Shown here: positions 1-11,400 of the stretch, piece by piece | Numbering within the stretch: the first letter of the stretch is position 1 | How the letters are laid out: every line of letters starts with the position of its first letter | From: Hysterangium stoloniferum | Lineage: Eukaryota; Basidiomycota; Agaricomycetes; Hysterangiales; Hysterangiaceae | NCBI GenBank assembly: GCA_015178975.1 | Contig: WHVD01000016.1 | Span: forward strand, 372,001 to 436,000 | DNA: 64,000 nt | Reading direction: 5' to 3' | Notes under the pieces: generated by a model | Databases searched by the model: none | Seen by the model: the letters and a program-made list of their open reading frames with translations, nothing else | What the model was told of the DNA's origin: nothing | Program-made: the position numbers and the translations under genes

Positions 1-1141
1 AAAGCAACATCCGAAATAGCGATCACGATACGGTGAGTAAACATGCGTTTAATGGTGTTTGGTGCTAGCTTGTTGGTCTTTCACTGTAACTGGACGAGAA
101 GAAGGCCTTCATTGGGTGACTCCACCAGTGGTCGAAGGTCGTTGCGTGATACTGAATGCTGCTCTTGGGAGCCCATGCAGGTTCCCTTTGTGGTGTTTTT
201 GTGTCCATGTTGGCAACCTTCGACAAGCGCTGCTTTTGGCTGATACACAAATGTCCGATATTAATGAGTGCTTATTAAACAACTCTCTATGCAAAGAATC
301 ATGCTTTGAGGGCTACCAACGAGCACACATTTTTTATATATATTCGTCTCTTTTTCATTTTCTTTTAATTCCCGTGACATTCATTGACATTAATTTGAAC
401 TTTAGGAAGAGTACAGGGACGATTGGCAGCCTGTTCGATGTATCTGTGGCGCGGCCATCGGGCGATGCAGCCAGCAGATTTCATCAAACAATACGTTGTC
501 AAGAACGTATCGTTTAGCCAAATATGCTATCCGACCTGTCAGTCCATCATCTGAGTAAGTCCCCTGATCCACCTACGATATCCCTTCATCGAGATTGCCC
601 CCTTCAAGGCCATTAAAAATACCTTTATCCGCTTTTATCTTACAAGACATGGATGAGCTTGTGCAGGCCCATGCGACCTATCGTTTTGTTTTACTTGATG
701 AAGAAGAGGAGAAGCCTCGGATATTAGTAAGAAACAATTTGTTATCACCGTTTGATTGTAATAGCTTAAGATTTTAAACAGATATGGATGTTCAAGTCTC
801 ACATGCAAATCTCATACGCTACATCTAATTATAAACTCATGTCCCGGAGCGCATCGGTACAAGCTGCCAAAGTCAATTTCAAGATTTTAGGACCGTCGGT
901 GTCGCCGACGGTCAAAAGGTAATCTAGTCCTGTTGCGTTAAGAACCATGTAGTTCACGTTGATATTTGTTTTACACAGCACCGTTGAAAAGTATCCAGGG
1001 TTTAAGCAGCACGAACGGCTCCTCTATCCTATGGATGTGTGTAGGCGACTGGCGGGTCTTCTGAAGGAAAGCAATGTTGCTTATCCTCAAGGGAGACGCA
1101 TCATGGGCGGGCTGGATGTAGGTTGGCTTTTGCGTAGCTAG
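1..1141 (+). CDS. UBE3D/Ipa1-like HECT_2 protein, 5' end outside window
   Basis: The four 3' exons are clear: 406-554, 609-726, 782-918 and 979-1141, joined by GT-AG introns 555-608, 727-781 and 919-978. The joined frame holds a Cys pair in RCICGAAIGRC, then LKIPLSAFILQDMDEL, WMFKSHMQISYA, and a final block YPMDVCRRLAGLLKESNVAY ending GLDVGWLLRS. These match the HECT-like E2-binding (HECT_2) family, which includes human UBE3D and yeast Ipa1. UBE3D is described as an E2-binding E3 ligase-like protein, and Ipa1 acts in mRNA 3' processing. The part before 406 holds coding-like sequence and a possible intron starting at 34, but I could not resolve those exons, and the start lies left of the window. 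Family assignment is fairly sure; the function in this organism is inferred. Confidence 0.72.
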
Positions 1142-2397
1142 TATTTATTATTACGTGGATTGATCGTTTTTGCTTATATTACTATATCACTTTCAAGTGA
1201 TGTCTTAATACACCATAATTCTGGGGGGCACCTGATACCAGGTATATTATATAAGGCCGTATCCCTGGTGGTTCTTAACTGTCAATGGATCCGATTGCTT
1301 GGAAATTTTGCTACACACAGTATTTTACTTCGATTGTATTGTTGTTGAGTGTTTCAGTGTTATTGTCTCCTAACCAAATTGGTAATGCGGTTATTAAATA
1401 ACTTTCTCTTGTACTCACCTCATCCATGCTGTTAGCTCTAACTCACAGTACCAAGAAGTATGTTCCACTCGGAACTTAGATGATGCAGGTGGGTGAGGGT
1501 GTATGAGACGCAAAAAAACAGTACGCTTAAAGTCCCAAGTCCCTAAGAACACAAATGAGTGGCACAAACCAAAATTAAGGAGCTGCAGACGGCACTTGGG
1601 ACGTATGCAATGTGGTTTTATCACTCAAAAACGTCTCCTGTAATTGTAGCCCTTACCCTTGAAATGACGCGCGCAAGGTTGGGATACTCGAATTAGAAGG
1701 CAACGTCAGAATGTAGTTTTCTCACACAGTTTGACGAAAGGTACTCGAGAATCGTATGGGATGATGAAAGCACCAAGTCCCAGAAGGATGATGATCCACT
1801 CCTGACAGACGTTGCAAGAATACTGTGTTAGCATTAACGTTTATCTTTATTTATTCGTGTCGGCTCTGGAAATTTTGAAGTACTTTGGTAGTTGTAAAAT
1901 CAATCTAGTAGGGGAAGCCTGCTGGTGGCGTTGTCCAACTAATTGTGGTATCAAACGCAAGAATGATATACGTTCAGGTGCGAACGAGTGATACAAGTGA
2001 TATCGGTGTAGAATAAAAATAAGGGGAGGAAATTGTTAGGGGAGTGGCATCTGGTCGGGTCCAGGGTGCACTGGGGTGGCCGTCCAGGCGGTAAGAAATT
2101 ACTCAGATGGATTGTTTACAAGGCTAGTCTCAATGTTCCATTCTCTGTTGAACAATATGCAGTTGATGCCATAATGCCATCGGAGTTACGCCTGCCGAAT
2201 CCTGATTGTTACTCTCGATTATCCATTGCAACAACTGTCAGGTTTCGTGTAATTTTGGAAAGCCCCGCAGATCATTACCAGCCCAGAAGTATAAATCCCC
2301 ATTCTTTAAAACGTGAGGACAAGTAATGATCGCCATTCCCCGTCTTCTTCTGCCTGAGTCATACATATGAGCTGAAGTTACTTACCATTTAAATCGC
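1142..2397. other. Intergenic region between convergent genes
   Basis: This stretch separates the stop of the HECT_2 gene from the stop of the F-box gene, so it should hold two 3' ends. Only short ORFs occur (the longest is 2033-2326, with no recognisable motif). I see no gene, tRNA or mobile element here. Confidence 0.6.
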
Positions 2398-4172
2398 TTA
2401 AACTATAACACTTACCTTGGTGCAAATCAATCTTCCCTCGTCTATCATTATACCAGACATCATATACGGAAGCCTTGTCGATTCCACGACATGATACGGC
2501 AGCGACGAGGATATATCCTCCACAAACATAGTGTCCTTGGCTATGCAACTCTCGCCGGAATGGAATTCTTCGGAAGGGGATTCACTGGGGAGTCGACCGC
2601 AGCGTGACACAACACCACGCCGGAAGTCAAAAATGCGAATTACTTGGTCATCTGGGTCCCCCGCAGCGCGACTACGTGCCACAACCACAAACCTACCCCC
2701 AGCAGCCGAAGGCTCCCAGTTCACATTCTCCATTTCCTGGCAAATCCACCGTGTACACCATGGTCCCCATTCCCGCCATTGGAGCGCTAACGGCTCGCCG
2801 GTCTCATTTGTTGGGTCTCCTGTGAAAGAAATAATGCTCTCGGCAAGTTTTTTTAACATCAAACTAGGGCGCATGACCATGGTAAAACTTGCAACATGGG
2901 TTCTTTCTAGTACCTCGTCAATATCAATTACACCAAATGTGACTGATAAAATATCAGTCTCCGGTGCCAGGGAGTATGGTGTCCCATCGCCTGTTCTCGC
3001 GCCACCTGCGGACCCAGTTGCACCACCATCGAAGCGCATATCTAGGTATGCATTCAGCGTCGTAGTGAGTGGCATTTCGAAACCGCCTGTAAAACAAGAT
3101 TCGGAACCTCCGAAACGCCATATCTCTAATGTCACAATGTTGTCGAAAACGGCCAGCATGGCCGATGTTTTGTCAATAAATGCAAAATCTTCATATGAGC
3201 ATTCGTCAGCCGTTCTGGACTGTCGAACCAGGGATGAGAAAGGCGCGGTTAATCTGCCAAAACATATCTTGACGAAGTATTTACCATTTCTAGACTTCCT
3301 GTCTGCCAATTCCAAATAGCAAAATAATCATGCTCTTCTAAACTACCATCATGACGCACGAGAACACCAACATGGGACGCCTGTAATTGTACCCCGAACG
3401 AACAAATAGTTAAATCGCGACTTGTCACATCCAGGTCTATGGGATTTTTAACGGCCCCTGGATGAGCTTTCCCGTTTGATAGTCGACGAAAATGAAGTCG
3501 AAAGGGTTTTATAGATCTTTGAGGAGAATATATCATTACTGAACTAGACAGAACACATACAGCATTAAAAACTCACTCAACTGCAGTCTGTTCGATTATC
3601 GCAAGCAGATCAATCGCAGGATCCATGGTAAAATCCCGAATAGACATCCCAAAGTTATCCAATGACCATGAGTGTATTTCTTTGGAATATTTGCCGCCCA
3701 CTGTGGATGGGAGTTGATAACAGGTGATTGTAGTCGTATAGTCGGGAGGAAAATTCGCCGGGTCTTGGGTCGGGGAGTCACAATGCCCAAATGCCCAGAC
3801 ACCATTGCGCAGTTCGTATGTTCGACAATCTCCGTGGATACGAATCACACTCTCCCCTTTCCACTGGCATCGCCGCCACCCGCCCTGCTGGTCCTTTAGT
3901 CTTCCAAGTGCAGTCGCCGTAGGTATCGTGCACGCTGGACGTGGCACCAGACCATGCGCAGCTAGTTCTATCTTGTATTGAATAGCACTCGACTCTTCTA
4001 CTAGTGAGTTCAGTTTCCTGGAGACCTTGGCTCATTCTTTGAACAAACCCATGACTTGACGTAAGGCGGGGCCACTCACCCTTTGACACAGCAGAATACT
4101 CTCCATGGGAAGCTCTAAGAGGATATGAATCTGTATTTCATCGGGCAGGTTACAAAATCGGCCTGACGCCAT
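2398..4172 (-). CDS. F-box protein with a propeller-like C-terminal region
   Basis: Starts at ATG 4172. The N-terminus carries an F-box (residues about 5-45: LPDEIQIHILLELPMESILL, then CQRVSRKLN). An intron at about 4080-4027 (donor GTGAGT) joins CQRV to SRKLNSLVEESSAIQYKIEL, a junction typical of basidiomycete F-box proteins. A further exon covers about 3947-3573, the next 3536-3316, and a 66-bp intron (about 3314-3249) links GSLEM to SRTADECSYEDFAFID. The last exon ends at 2398. Short WNWQTG and IWRFGG strands in the C-terminal half suggest a degenerate beta-propeller for substrate binding. F-box proteins recruit targets to SCF ubiquitin ligases through Skp1; the target is unknown. A CACGTG site lies 64 bp before the start. 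Confidence 0.75.
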
Positions 4173-4786
4173 TTCCCTCAACCACTGGATAAGGTAAAAA
4201 TGGAATCTGAAGATCGGCAACGAAATTCAGGACATCACGTGATAGTTGACTGCACCTTCGGATAATTTTTGGAAAAGGTCCGACTACCAGATATAATATT
4301 CCCACGCATCCTATTTTACTATTTTACATATCTTTGAAAATCCACCGAACAATTTTTTTTGATGAAGCAATGTCCTTGGAAACTAATCTAAACATTAAGT
4401 TGCCGACGAAAAAGACAACATATATTATTAAATATGGCCACAAATCAAGGGCTCTGTGGTGTAATAGTTACATTTCACTCTGAGTTATACTCAGACGTTG
4501 GACCCCAGAACGATACTTATAACTCAAGTACATTCAACTGTCTTGAAATCCCGTTTTATGATGCAGTATAAGTACTGCTCTCAATTTCGATTCCCAACCA
4601 TAGTCCATCAGACACTAATGTAGATCAGGCCAAAAATTTCCGATTACGATCACAATTCATGACAATAAGTAGATACAAGTGATGCAACTGTAACATGAAA
4701 CAAATGTAGGTGATAGACACATGCCAGAGGGAAACCGCGAGCACCAACACAAAAGCAAAAAATAACATCCCAAACATCCTGTAAAT
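4173..4786. other. Promoter side of the F-box gene and 3' flank of the RRM gene
   Basis: Holds the upstream region of the F-box gene, including CACGTG at 4236-4241, and the 3' flank of the RRM gene. A tRNA-Gln-like 5' half starts at 4450 (GGCTCTGTGGTGTAATAGTT) followed by a CTGAG...CTCAG hairpin, but there is no T-arm or 3' acceptor strand. It looks like a relic rather than a gene. Confidence 0.5.
4236..4241. promoter_or_regulatory. CACGTG box upstream of F-box gene
   Basis: Palindromic ATCACGTGAT centred 66 bp upstream of the F-box gene ATG. This is the core bound by bHLH factors of the Cbf1/USF type. It is one of several such sites placed just before start codons in this window. Function is inferred. 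Confidence 0.4.
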
Positions 4787-7252
4787 TTAATCCCTAGAAC
4801 TCGTCTGATCATCATCCAACAACGCCCGTCTGAAAGTCGACCTTGATAACTCTGGTGTCCAGCTAGCTCGTCTCTCAGAAACGGCGGCAAACTCCGGATA
4901 TTTTGCTGTTGAGGGCGTCCTGACACATCGACCTGGACTTGCAGGCTGTTTTGGAGGACATGGCGTCGAGATGTCATCTCCGTCTGAATGAGATCGCTGA
5001 GGAGTTGGTGCTCGCATGGCGGATGCCTTGGCCAGTGAAAGCCGTGCTAGCTCTTCCACAGCCGAGGCAAAGTGAACACCACTAGTATCTTCTTCACGAG
5101 GCTCCCCATCTTCCCATGACGTCCCCGGACTGCTCTTGGTGACACCTGTATCTGACGATGAAGAGATATCAGAGGTTGGATCACTCGTCGCCCCCCGTTC
5201 ACCGTCCTGTAGCAGTGGAACTTCTGGAGAAGACACACTATCTACCTTTACCTCCCTTGACAACTCTGATCCAGGAACAGGAACAGGCGGGAAGTATCCC
5301 TCCGATACCCGTGACGGTGGGGGAACAGAGAAGTAATCAATAGGGGCGGAGGGCCCCGCAACACTCGATTGGGGATGCACAGTGTAATATGCAGGACTCC
5401 CAGGGCTACTCATTGGAGAATGCATTTGTATTGGTGCGCCAGGGGCAACATTCCATACTTGGTACCGCTGATTTGACGCGGGCTGGTAGAATGCCCCAGG
5501 AGACATAGGCGGAGAAAATGACGATAAACCTACGCCTGGTGATAAGAAATGGGCATTTAGTGGGGGAGTAGCGTTCTGAGGAACAAAAGTGAAGGTTGGC
5601 ATCGACGGCGTGATGGGGGGAAGCCCTTGTAAAGGTGAAACCGGACCAGACACGTGAGGAAACGGAGGGATCGATGGAGAGGGGAGAGAAATAGGTCCGG
5701 GATGATGGGGGCAATTGGATGGTGGAGTCGTATTACTCGGCTTCTTGGGGGGGCTAATAGCAGTGGTAGTAGATTCACTCAGTTTTTCAGAAACAGGTTT
5801 CTTTTCCGCAGATGTAAATGTGGCTGATACAGATGGTGGGTCTAATGGAACAGGTAGTGACCACAAAGCAGTCGACGATGGTGCGCCTTGATCATGATTC
5901 GGGCTTCGTGGCGCATTCTTCATATATTCTCGAGCGGCTGCATTCCCTGCAATAGCTGCAATATGTGGCGGGTATATATCATACGGCGATATTTGCCCAA
6001 AGGGTGATGGCGGGTGACCTGTACTAAAACGCTCGAAGGCCGTTATTGGAGGTGGCATCGGCATCGAAATATGCATGGACCCATTGGAGTGTGTTCGATG
6101 CAACTGAGAAGGGCTTGGTACACTCGTGGCTGCCTGGGGTATAGGAGATTGGCATGGTTGACCTTGGGAATATTTGTCGTAGTGGACCTTCAATGCTCGT
6201 CCATTATACTCAAATCTATACAGCAAGGATCAGTGATGACAAATAAGTAGTATTTGTATTCTGCGGACCCGTTGAGTAAATTCAAAGCTCTTTCAGCGTC
6301 GCTATCGTTCGCAAACGAGACAGTCCCAAACCCTCGGGACCGTCCGTCCGGGCCCAGTGCGACGTCAGCACGGACAACGGTCCCTGCCTGTCGGAATAAA
6401 TCCTTCAAATCTTGCCACTGGCAATGAAAGGGAAGCTATGGAACGTATTAGGACTTTCAAGGTGATTTTAATTGATCTGGAACTTACATTTCCAACAAAT
6501 AAGTTTCGTGAGCCTAAGAACATAGATGAATCAAACTCGTCTGAACCAGAAAATGGTATGGAGCTGTCTAGAGGGGAGCCGTATACGGGATGTACAGGTA
6601 TAGGAAACACTTTTCCAGAAATGGATGGAAGTGATCCTGCGCTAGGAAGCATTGCACTAGGATCACTGAAGTCCGGGAGCAAACGATCCAGCCGTACTTC
6701 CAGCGTTCGGGTTTGCCAATTATATCCATTAAACATATCTATATGATTATGAGTAGGTGGTGTAAGGATGGCTAGAACGAAGCTCACCAACGGCACGCGC
6801 AGCGTCCTCACTGGTGGCAAGGAGGACGGTACCATATCCTCTGCTTCTGTTGTCAGGACCTAGAGAAACATCTGCACGAAGAACTGTCCCAGCTTTGCGA
6901 AATAGGTCTTTCAAATCTTGCCACCGAACTCGATATGGAAGCTTGGATAGTGCAAAATATGTATATCATTATTCCATAAGAAGCTGGTAAAATATCTCAA
7001 TCTCACATTTCCGACAAATAGTTGAGTGCGTGTGTCTCGACCCGAAATGTGGCTGTCGACAGTGGCAGAAGCTGTTGCCATCTGGATCACTGCCTCTATC
7101 TGGGAATTCGACAATGGCATCTGTGATGACTCGACAGAACCTGGGGATGACGGAGACTGTGGGTCATGGGGGAGAGGCGGTGTCTTAGATAAATGTTCGT
7201 AAATCAGGCTTCTTTATTGAAGTAAGAAACGTACAACTTGAGATGATGACAT
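4787..7252 (-). CDS. RNA-binding protein with two RRM domains and a Pro/Ser-rich tail
   Basis: The first exon encodes only MSSSQ (ATG 7252-7250). Intron 7237-7184 follows, then TPPLPHDPQSPSSPGS. RRM1 has RNP2 LFVGN, a WQDLKDLFRKAG helix and RNP1 RSRGYGTV. RRM2 has LFVGN, WQDLKDLFRQAG and RSRGFGTV, then ends in EYNGRALKVHYDKYSQ. Both RRMs are interrupted at the same place, directly after the codon for N in LFVGN, which suggests an internal duplication. The tail of about 470 residues is rich in Pro, Ser and Thr, with runs such as HPPSPFGQISPYDIYPPH, and is probably disordered. The domain order resembles nuclear mRNP proteins of the Gbp2/Hrb1 type, but I cannot assign an orthologue. Likely acts in mRNA binding. 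Confidence 0.82.
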
Positions 7253-8456
7253 ATTGACCATTCGCTCCATAATAAATTATTTCCCAATCACTTTTCAATA
7301 TTTCGAGAGGTATTCACCGCCGCAGCCAGCTTGGAGAGTCTACGTGTCAGTGCTAACGGAGAACGTACTTATCAAGGTCGACAAGGATGGGTATCAACTA
7401 TGAGAATTTATTAAAAAATACAAATAACAAATAGGAGTGACCAGCAACTTACGAGATGGGAGAAAAGGAGTAGAAAGGGCACAGTAAGACTCCAAATCCC
7501 AAAAAATGTAATCTTCAAAGCATGTTACGTAATCCAAACTTGCTCCACACCTGACGTCACTGTTCTATAAATGACTCTGGTGGAAGACTTTAACGCCTAC
7601 TGCAACCATGTTGAAATTGATCGGTGGTTATATCCAATTTGTGAGATGGACCCTTATCGTACCATGCAGCCCTGATGTGTAGGGCCACTGCAAGCAAATA
7701 TTGAGTGTTCGGTTGTCATAGAAAACATGTACTTATCTCCGATCGTAGCCGAGTTGGTCAAAGTTTGCCAGAGAAGGTAGAAGCACTGATTCACTGAATT
7801 TCATCATAGAATTGGGGTGTGGAGCTGCTGCCGCCCCGTGCCCTGGAACCCATCATATTATGTAAGGGGTACTCCCCACAAGCAAAACGTCAACGTAGAT
7901 CGAGTGTCTAAATTGTTCATGCGGTGAGGTCGCTGTTAATCATCTCGTTCGTTTCACTATCATCTCGAAGCCAGTGTACTGTTCACTTGGCTCAGAAGGC
8001 CTATATTTCTGCGAGTTATAAAAACAGCTCATCTGAGGGCATTGCCTTGGTTGTCGGTGGCAACCAGGTTGGCTGCTTGCATATCATAGGATCCGAGCGG
8101 AGCAAAACTTCATATCCGGAGTTTTGAATCTCCTATCCTGGAGTGACGATGATTCCAGACGTTATGTCCAGACAGTGAGAACAATGAAAGTTAAGAGTAA
8201 TGTTGGCAAAAATATAAAGAAATACTAGCTTTCTCACAATAAAAATCACAGATCATTCTCGTATACAATGGAATGAAAATTCTGCCAAGCGAACCACAGC
8301 GCTAAGCGTGGAAAAGCATCACATCAAGTTCTTCGGAGCCGGATTCCGGGAGTCTTATGTACTATGTTTTTCTATAATTAGTATTTGGAACAGGGTCACG
8401 TGTCAAGACGCGACGCGTTTTTCACTTCCGTGCATGATCAGCATTTACTTGCCGTT
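7253..8456. other. Divergent intergenic region between RRM gene and separase
   Basis: Contains the promoters of two genes pointing away from each other. The separase side has CACGTG and ACGCGT close to the start. A stretch near 7748 (GTAGCCGAGTTGGTCAAAG) resembles the 5' D-arm of a Leu/Ser tRNA but has no matching 3' half. I see no coding region. Confidence 0.55.
8397..8418. promoter_or_regulatory. CACGTG and ACGCGT boxes before separase
   Basis: CACGTG at 8397-8402 and ACGCGT at 8413-8418, ending 38 bp before the ATG I prefer (8457). ACGCGT is the MluI cell-cycle box (MCB) bound by MBF in yeasts and is associated with G1/S transcription. Whether a basidiomycete MBF acts here is inference. 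Confidence 0.4.
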
Positions 8457-11400
8457 ATGCCCCCATCTGCTACGCGTTTAAACCCTCCAGCATCAAGAAT
8501 GAAGGTTGAAGATAACTCAACTATAGTTGCCGCCCTATCTAATCCTGCCAAGTGCAACGAGGACCTTGCTTGCCGGCTTGCAAAAGCACTTAATCTTAAT
8601 GACCAAGTGCTACCCTCAAAGCCACCGAAGTCACTGCCAGGGAAAGCCAATGAATCCCGAGGTCCAGTCACTCAGAAGACCCCTGTCGAACGGTCCCGAC
8701 TGGCCATGGCAGCGGCCAATGCTGCTTCCCAGAGCTTGGGAGTCGTTGTTCAGGCGGGTTGGAAGGCCTCAGATCCCGATGCAACGAAGGGATTTTCAAT
8801 GAATTCCACACTATCTATTGTTTTGTCGTTCAGGATGGCTATCTTGTCTTTAAGAGTGTTAAGACCGACGTCAATGGATGTCGACCGTGTTGCCTCTAGC
8901 TTCATTGGGAAGATGGTGACTCTACATCTGGTGAGCAAATTCTCATGTCAGGTTATATGATGGCACATATTTATATTTTACACCGTAGTATGAATATGCT
9001 ATTTTTATGCTATCAGAGCTCAAGTCGAGTATTGTACATCTCTATGGGGAGAAACCCAGCTCTCCCCCGTCAAGGAAGTTTCCTTCCAAATGTATCAAGC
9101 TGGGTGAAATCTCAAAGTATTTCCACCTCCTTTACTACCCCTTTCTTCCATCTGCCGACCCAGCCATTCACGGGGTGATATGTGCATCTATAGTTCATGC
9201 AGTCACATCTTTGTCTGCCCTTATTTCTGCCACGTCGTCCAATATTCCAGTACTGGAAAAATTTGCATCAGATATAGAAAATGAAAATAATCTATTGATG
9301 TGGCAATCGCACTGTCCCAAGGAACTCATCGACGCTTTGTTAACACATGCCCACCGGGCCATTGCAGCAACATTCTCAACGTTGAACGTCCCATCGGATA
9401 TACTTCTAAGGCTCAGGAAGTGGGCCCTTCAATGTCTCCTTCTCAGGACGACGTTGTCATCTGAGTCATTCTGGCTTCAAGCTGCCCAGTACCTTGCATC
9501 CCATGGCAAGTCTGTGCATACCACCAGTGAGTATACTTTTGTCTATAACGATAAAAATGCCTATATTTTCATTTTACGAACAGATAGTAACAAGGGAGCC
9601 CAAGATGCAGTTGCACTTTTTGATACCCTCGTGGTCATGGCTCAAAAGCGTCACGATGCGCCTGTGTTCGTCTCTGGTTCTCAATATGTTAAATTCTGTG
9701 AACTTGTCCTCATATTCTCACAAAAGGTGTGTTATTTCATCTTTTCGTATCTTCCATTTTTCTTCTTCACTGAATTCCGAAAAAGGGATCCAATGTTGCC
9801 GATGTCAAACGCGTTGCACACCTCATCAAATCTCACGTACATGGCGAGAAGTCACACCCAGAACCAGAGCAAACTCTGATACAGCTTCATGCGACATTGG
9901 CTCAAGGCGCAGTCTCATTGGAAAAATATCTAGATTCTGGTCAAGGTGAGCAACGGGTGGGTACACTATCTGGTACAATCTCTGAATCGTTAGAACAGAC
10001 AGTGATCCTACAATAGCGATAGTTATTCTTCACTGTGTCGACGCCTTGTCTGGTTTAAGTTCCATTTTCGCTGACAATGACTCCAATATAAGGGTGACCC
10101 GTGCATTAGAGAGGCTACGACGTCTCTGCTGTAGAGCCATAGACGAAGGCAGAGGTCCAGAGGTATTACTAAAAGCTGCAAAACAGATACTCGAAAACTA
10201 CGTGAAAGGGGTTGAAACAGTTATATGTGATGTGAGTGGTCAATCTTTTAGTGCTTGCCTCTAAGCTGAATCAACGATCTCCATAGTCGGGTGGCACGGT
10301 GGCACCGGATCTGATCATCTACTCGGTCAATTCGCTTTGTGCCCTTGCGAAATACACTTTTTCGCCAACCCAATTATGGACACATCCCACGACTTATGAT
10401 TATTTGCAGCGTGGCATGGCGATGATCACAAACCTATCAACAGTTGACGCCAGAATTAAAGGTGCTAGTGATCCTAACGTGCTTGCCAAAATACTTCGGA
10501 CACTTGCTGGAGCTTTCTGGAATTATGGTGTTACACTCTGCCAAGACGACATGTATGCTTCGGCGATTCGATTCCTGATCCAAGCCGGTGATTTGACAAC
10601 AAAGGCTTACGATGCAGTGGTGGATACGAATATTGAGGGCAACACATTGGATACCAATTCGACAAATGAGTTCCGACTCACCCTTAAGGCGAACATCCCA
10701 AAGCGTTGGGAGCTTCTAGGAGAAGCTTATCTGAAGATCAGTGATCGTAAAGCAAGTATGATTTACTTTGTTTTTCTGCTCAACTGACGTCGTTTTTCAG
10801 TTGGCGTACGAAACCTTTCTTAAATCCATTACAGCTAGTAACTTCGACTCGTTCTCTGTGGCTTCACGTACCATGCATCATAGTGAGATAGCATCAAGTG
10901 CCGCCCACTCTCGGTTCTCATCTTTGGTTCAACGTGTGTCATTTCTTGGCCTTTTCGATTTGTTGTTGGGTGAAGCTGTGTCGCTTTTCGAAACACTGGG
11001 CCATTCTGGCATTTCTAAAGATGCACTTGGGGTGCTACTCGAATGGCAACTGGACAGCTTCGATGAAGCATCCCATAAGGAAGAGGTCCAGTCTTTAATA
11101 CAGCGTTTATGGAAAGATACTTTACAAGTATACAATGGTCAATATCCAATACGGCGTGCCAGGTGTGCTGTCTTTCATTGTCGGAAGTATTTGCGATATT
11201 TGACCTGTGGTTTTCAGGGTACTACTCCGACAACTGGAATTTGCGTACAGGATTAATGATGCGACGTTCCCTGTGGCCGATGTTGTCACAGAAATACAGG
11301 TTTTGTTGTCTGCGGCTGGAGGTTTCGTTCATGATACAGGCCTAATTCACTTTTGCAAGCAATACCAGGCCGCTACGTACATATGGATGGCATTCCATGC

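Noticed and set aside
2531-3319. 262-codon open frame on the plus strand
   Set aside because: It is the mirror of the F-box gene's main exon on the other strand. The minus strand gives the motif-bearing protein with consistent introns.
7744-7830. tRNA-Leu/Ser-like 5' end
   Set aside because: Only a D-arm-like segment matches; no T-loop or pairing 3' acceptor strand follows.
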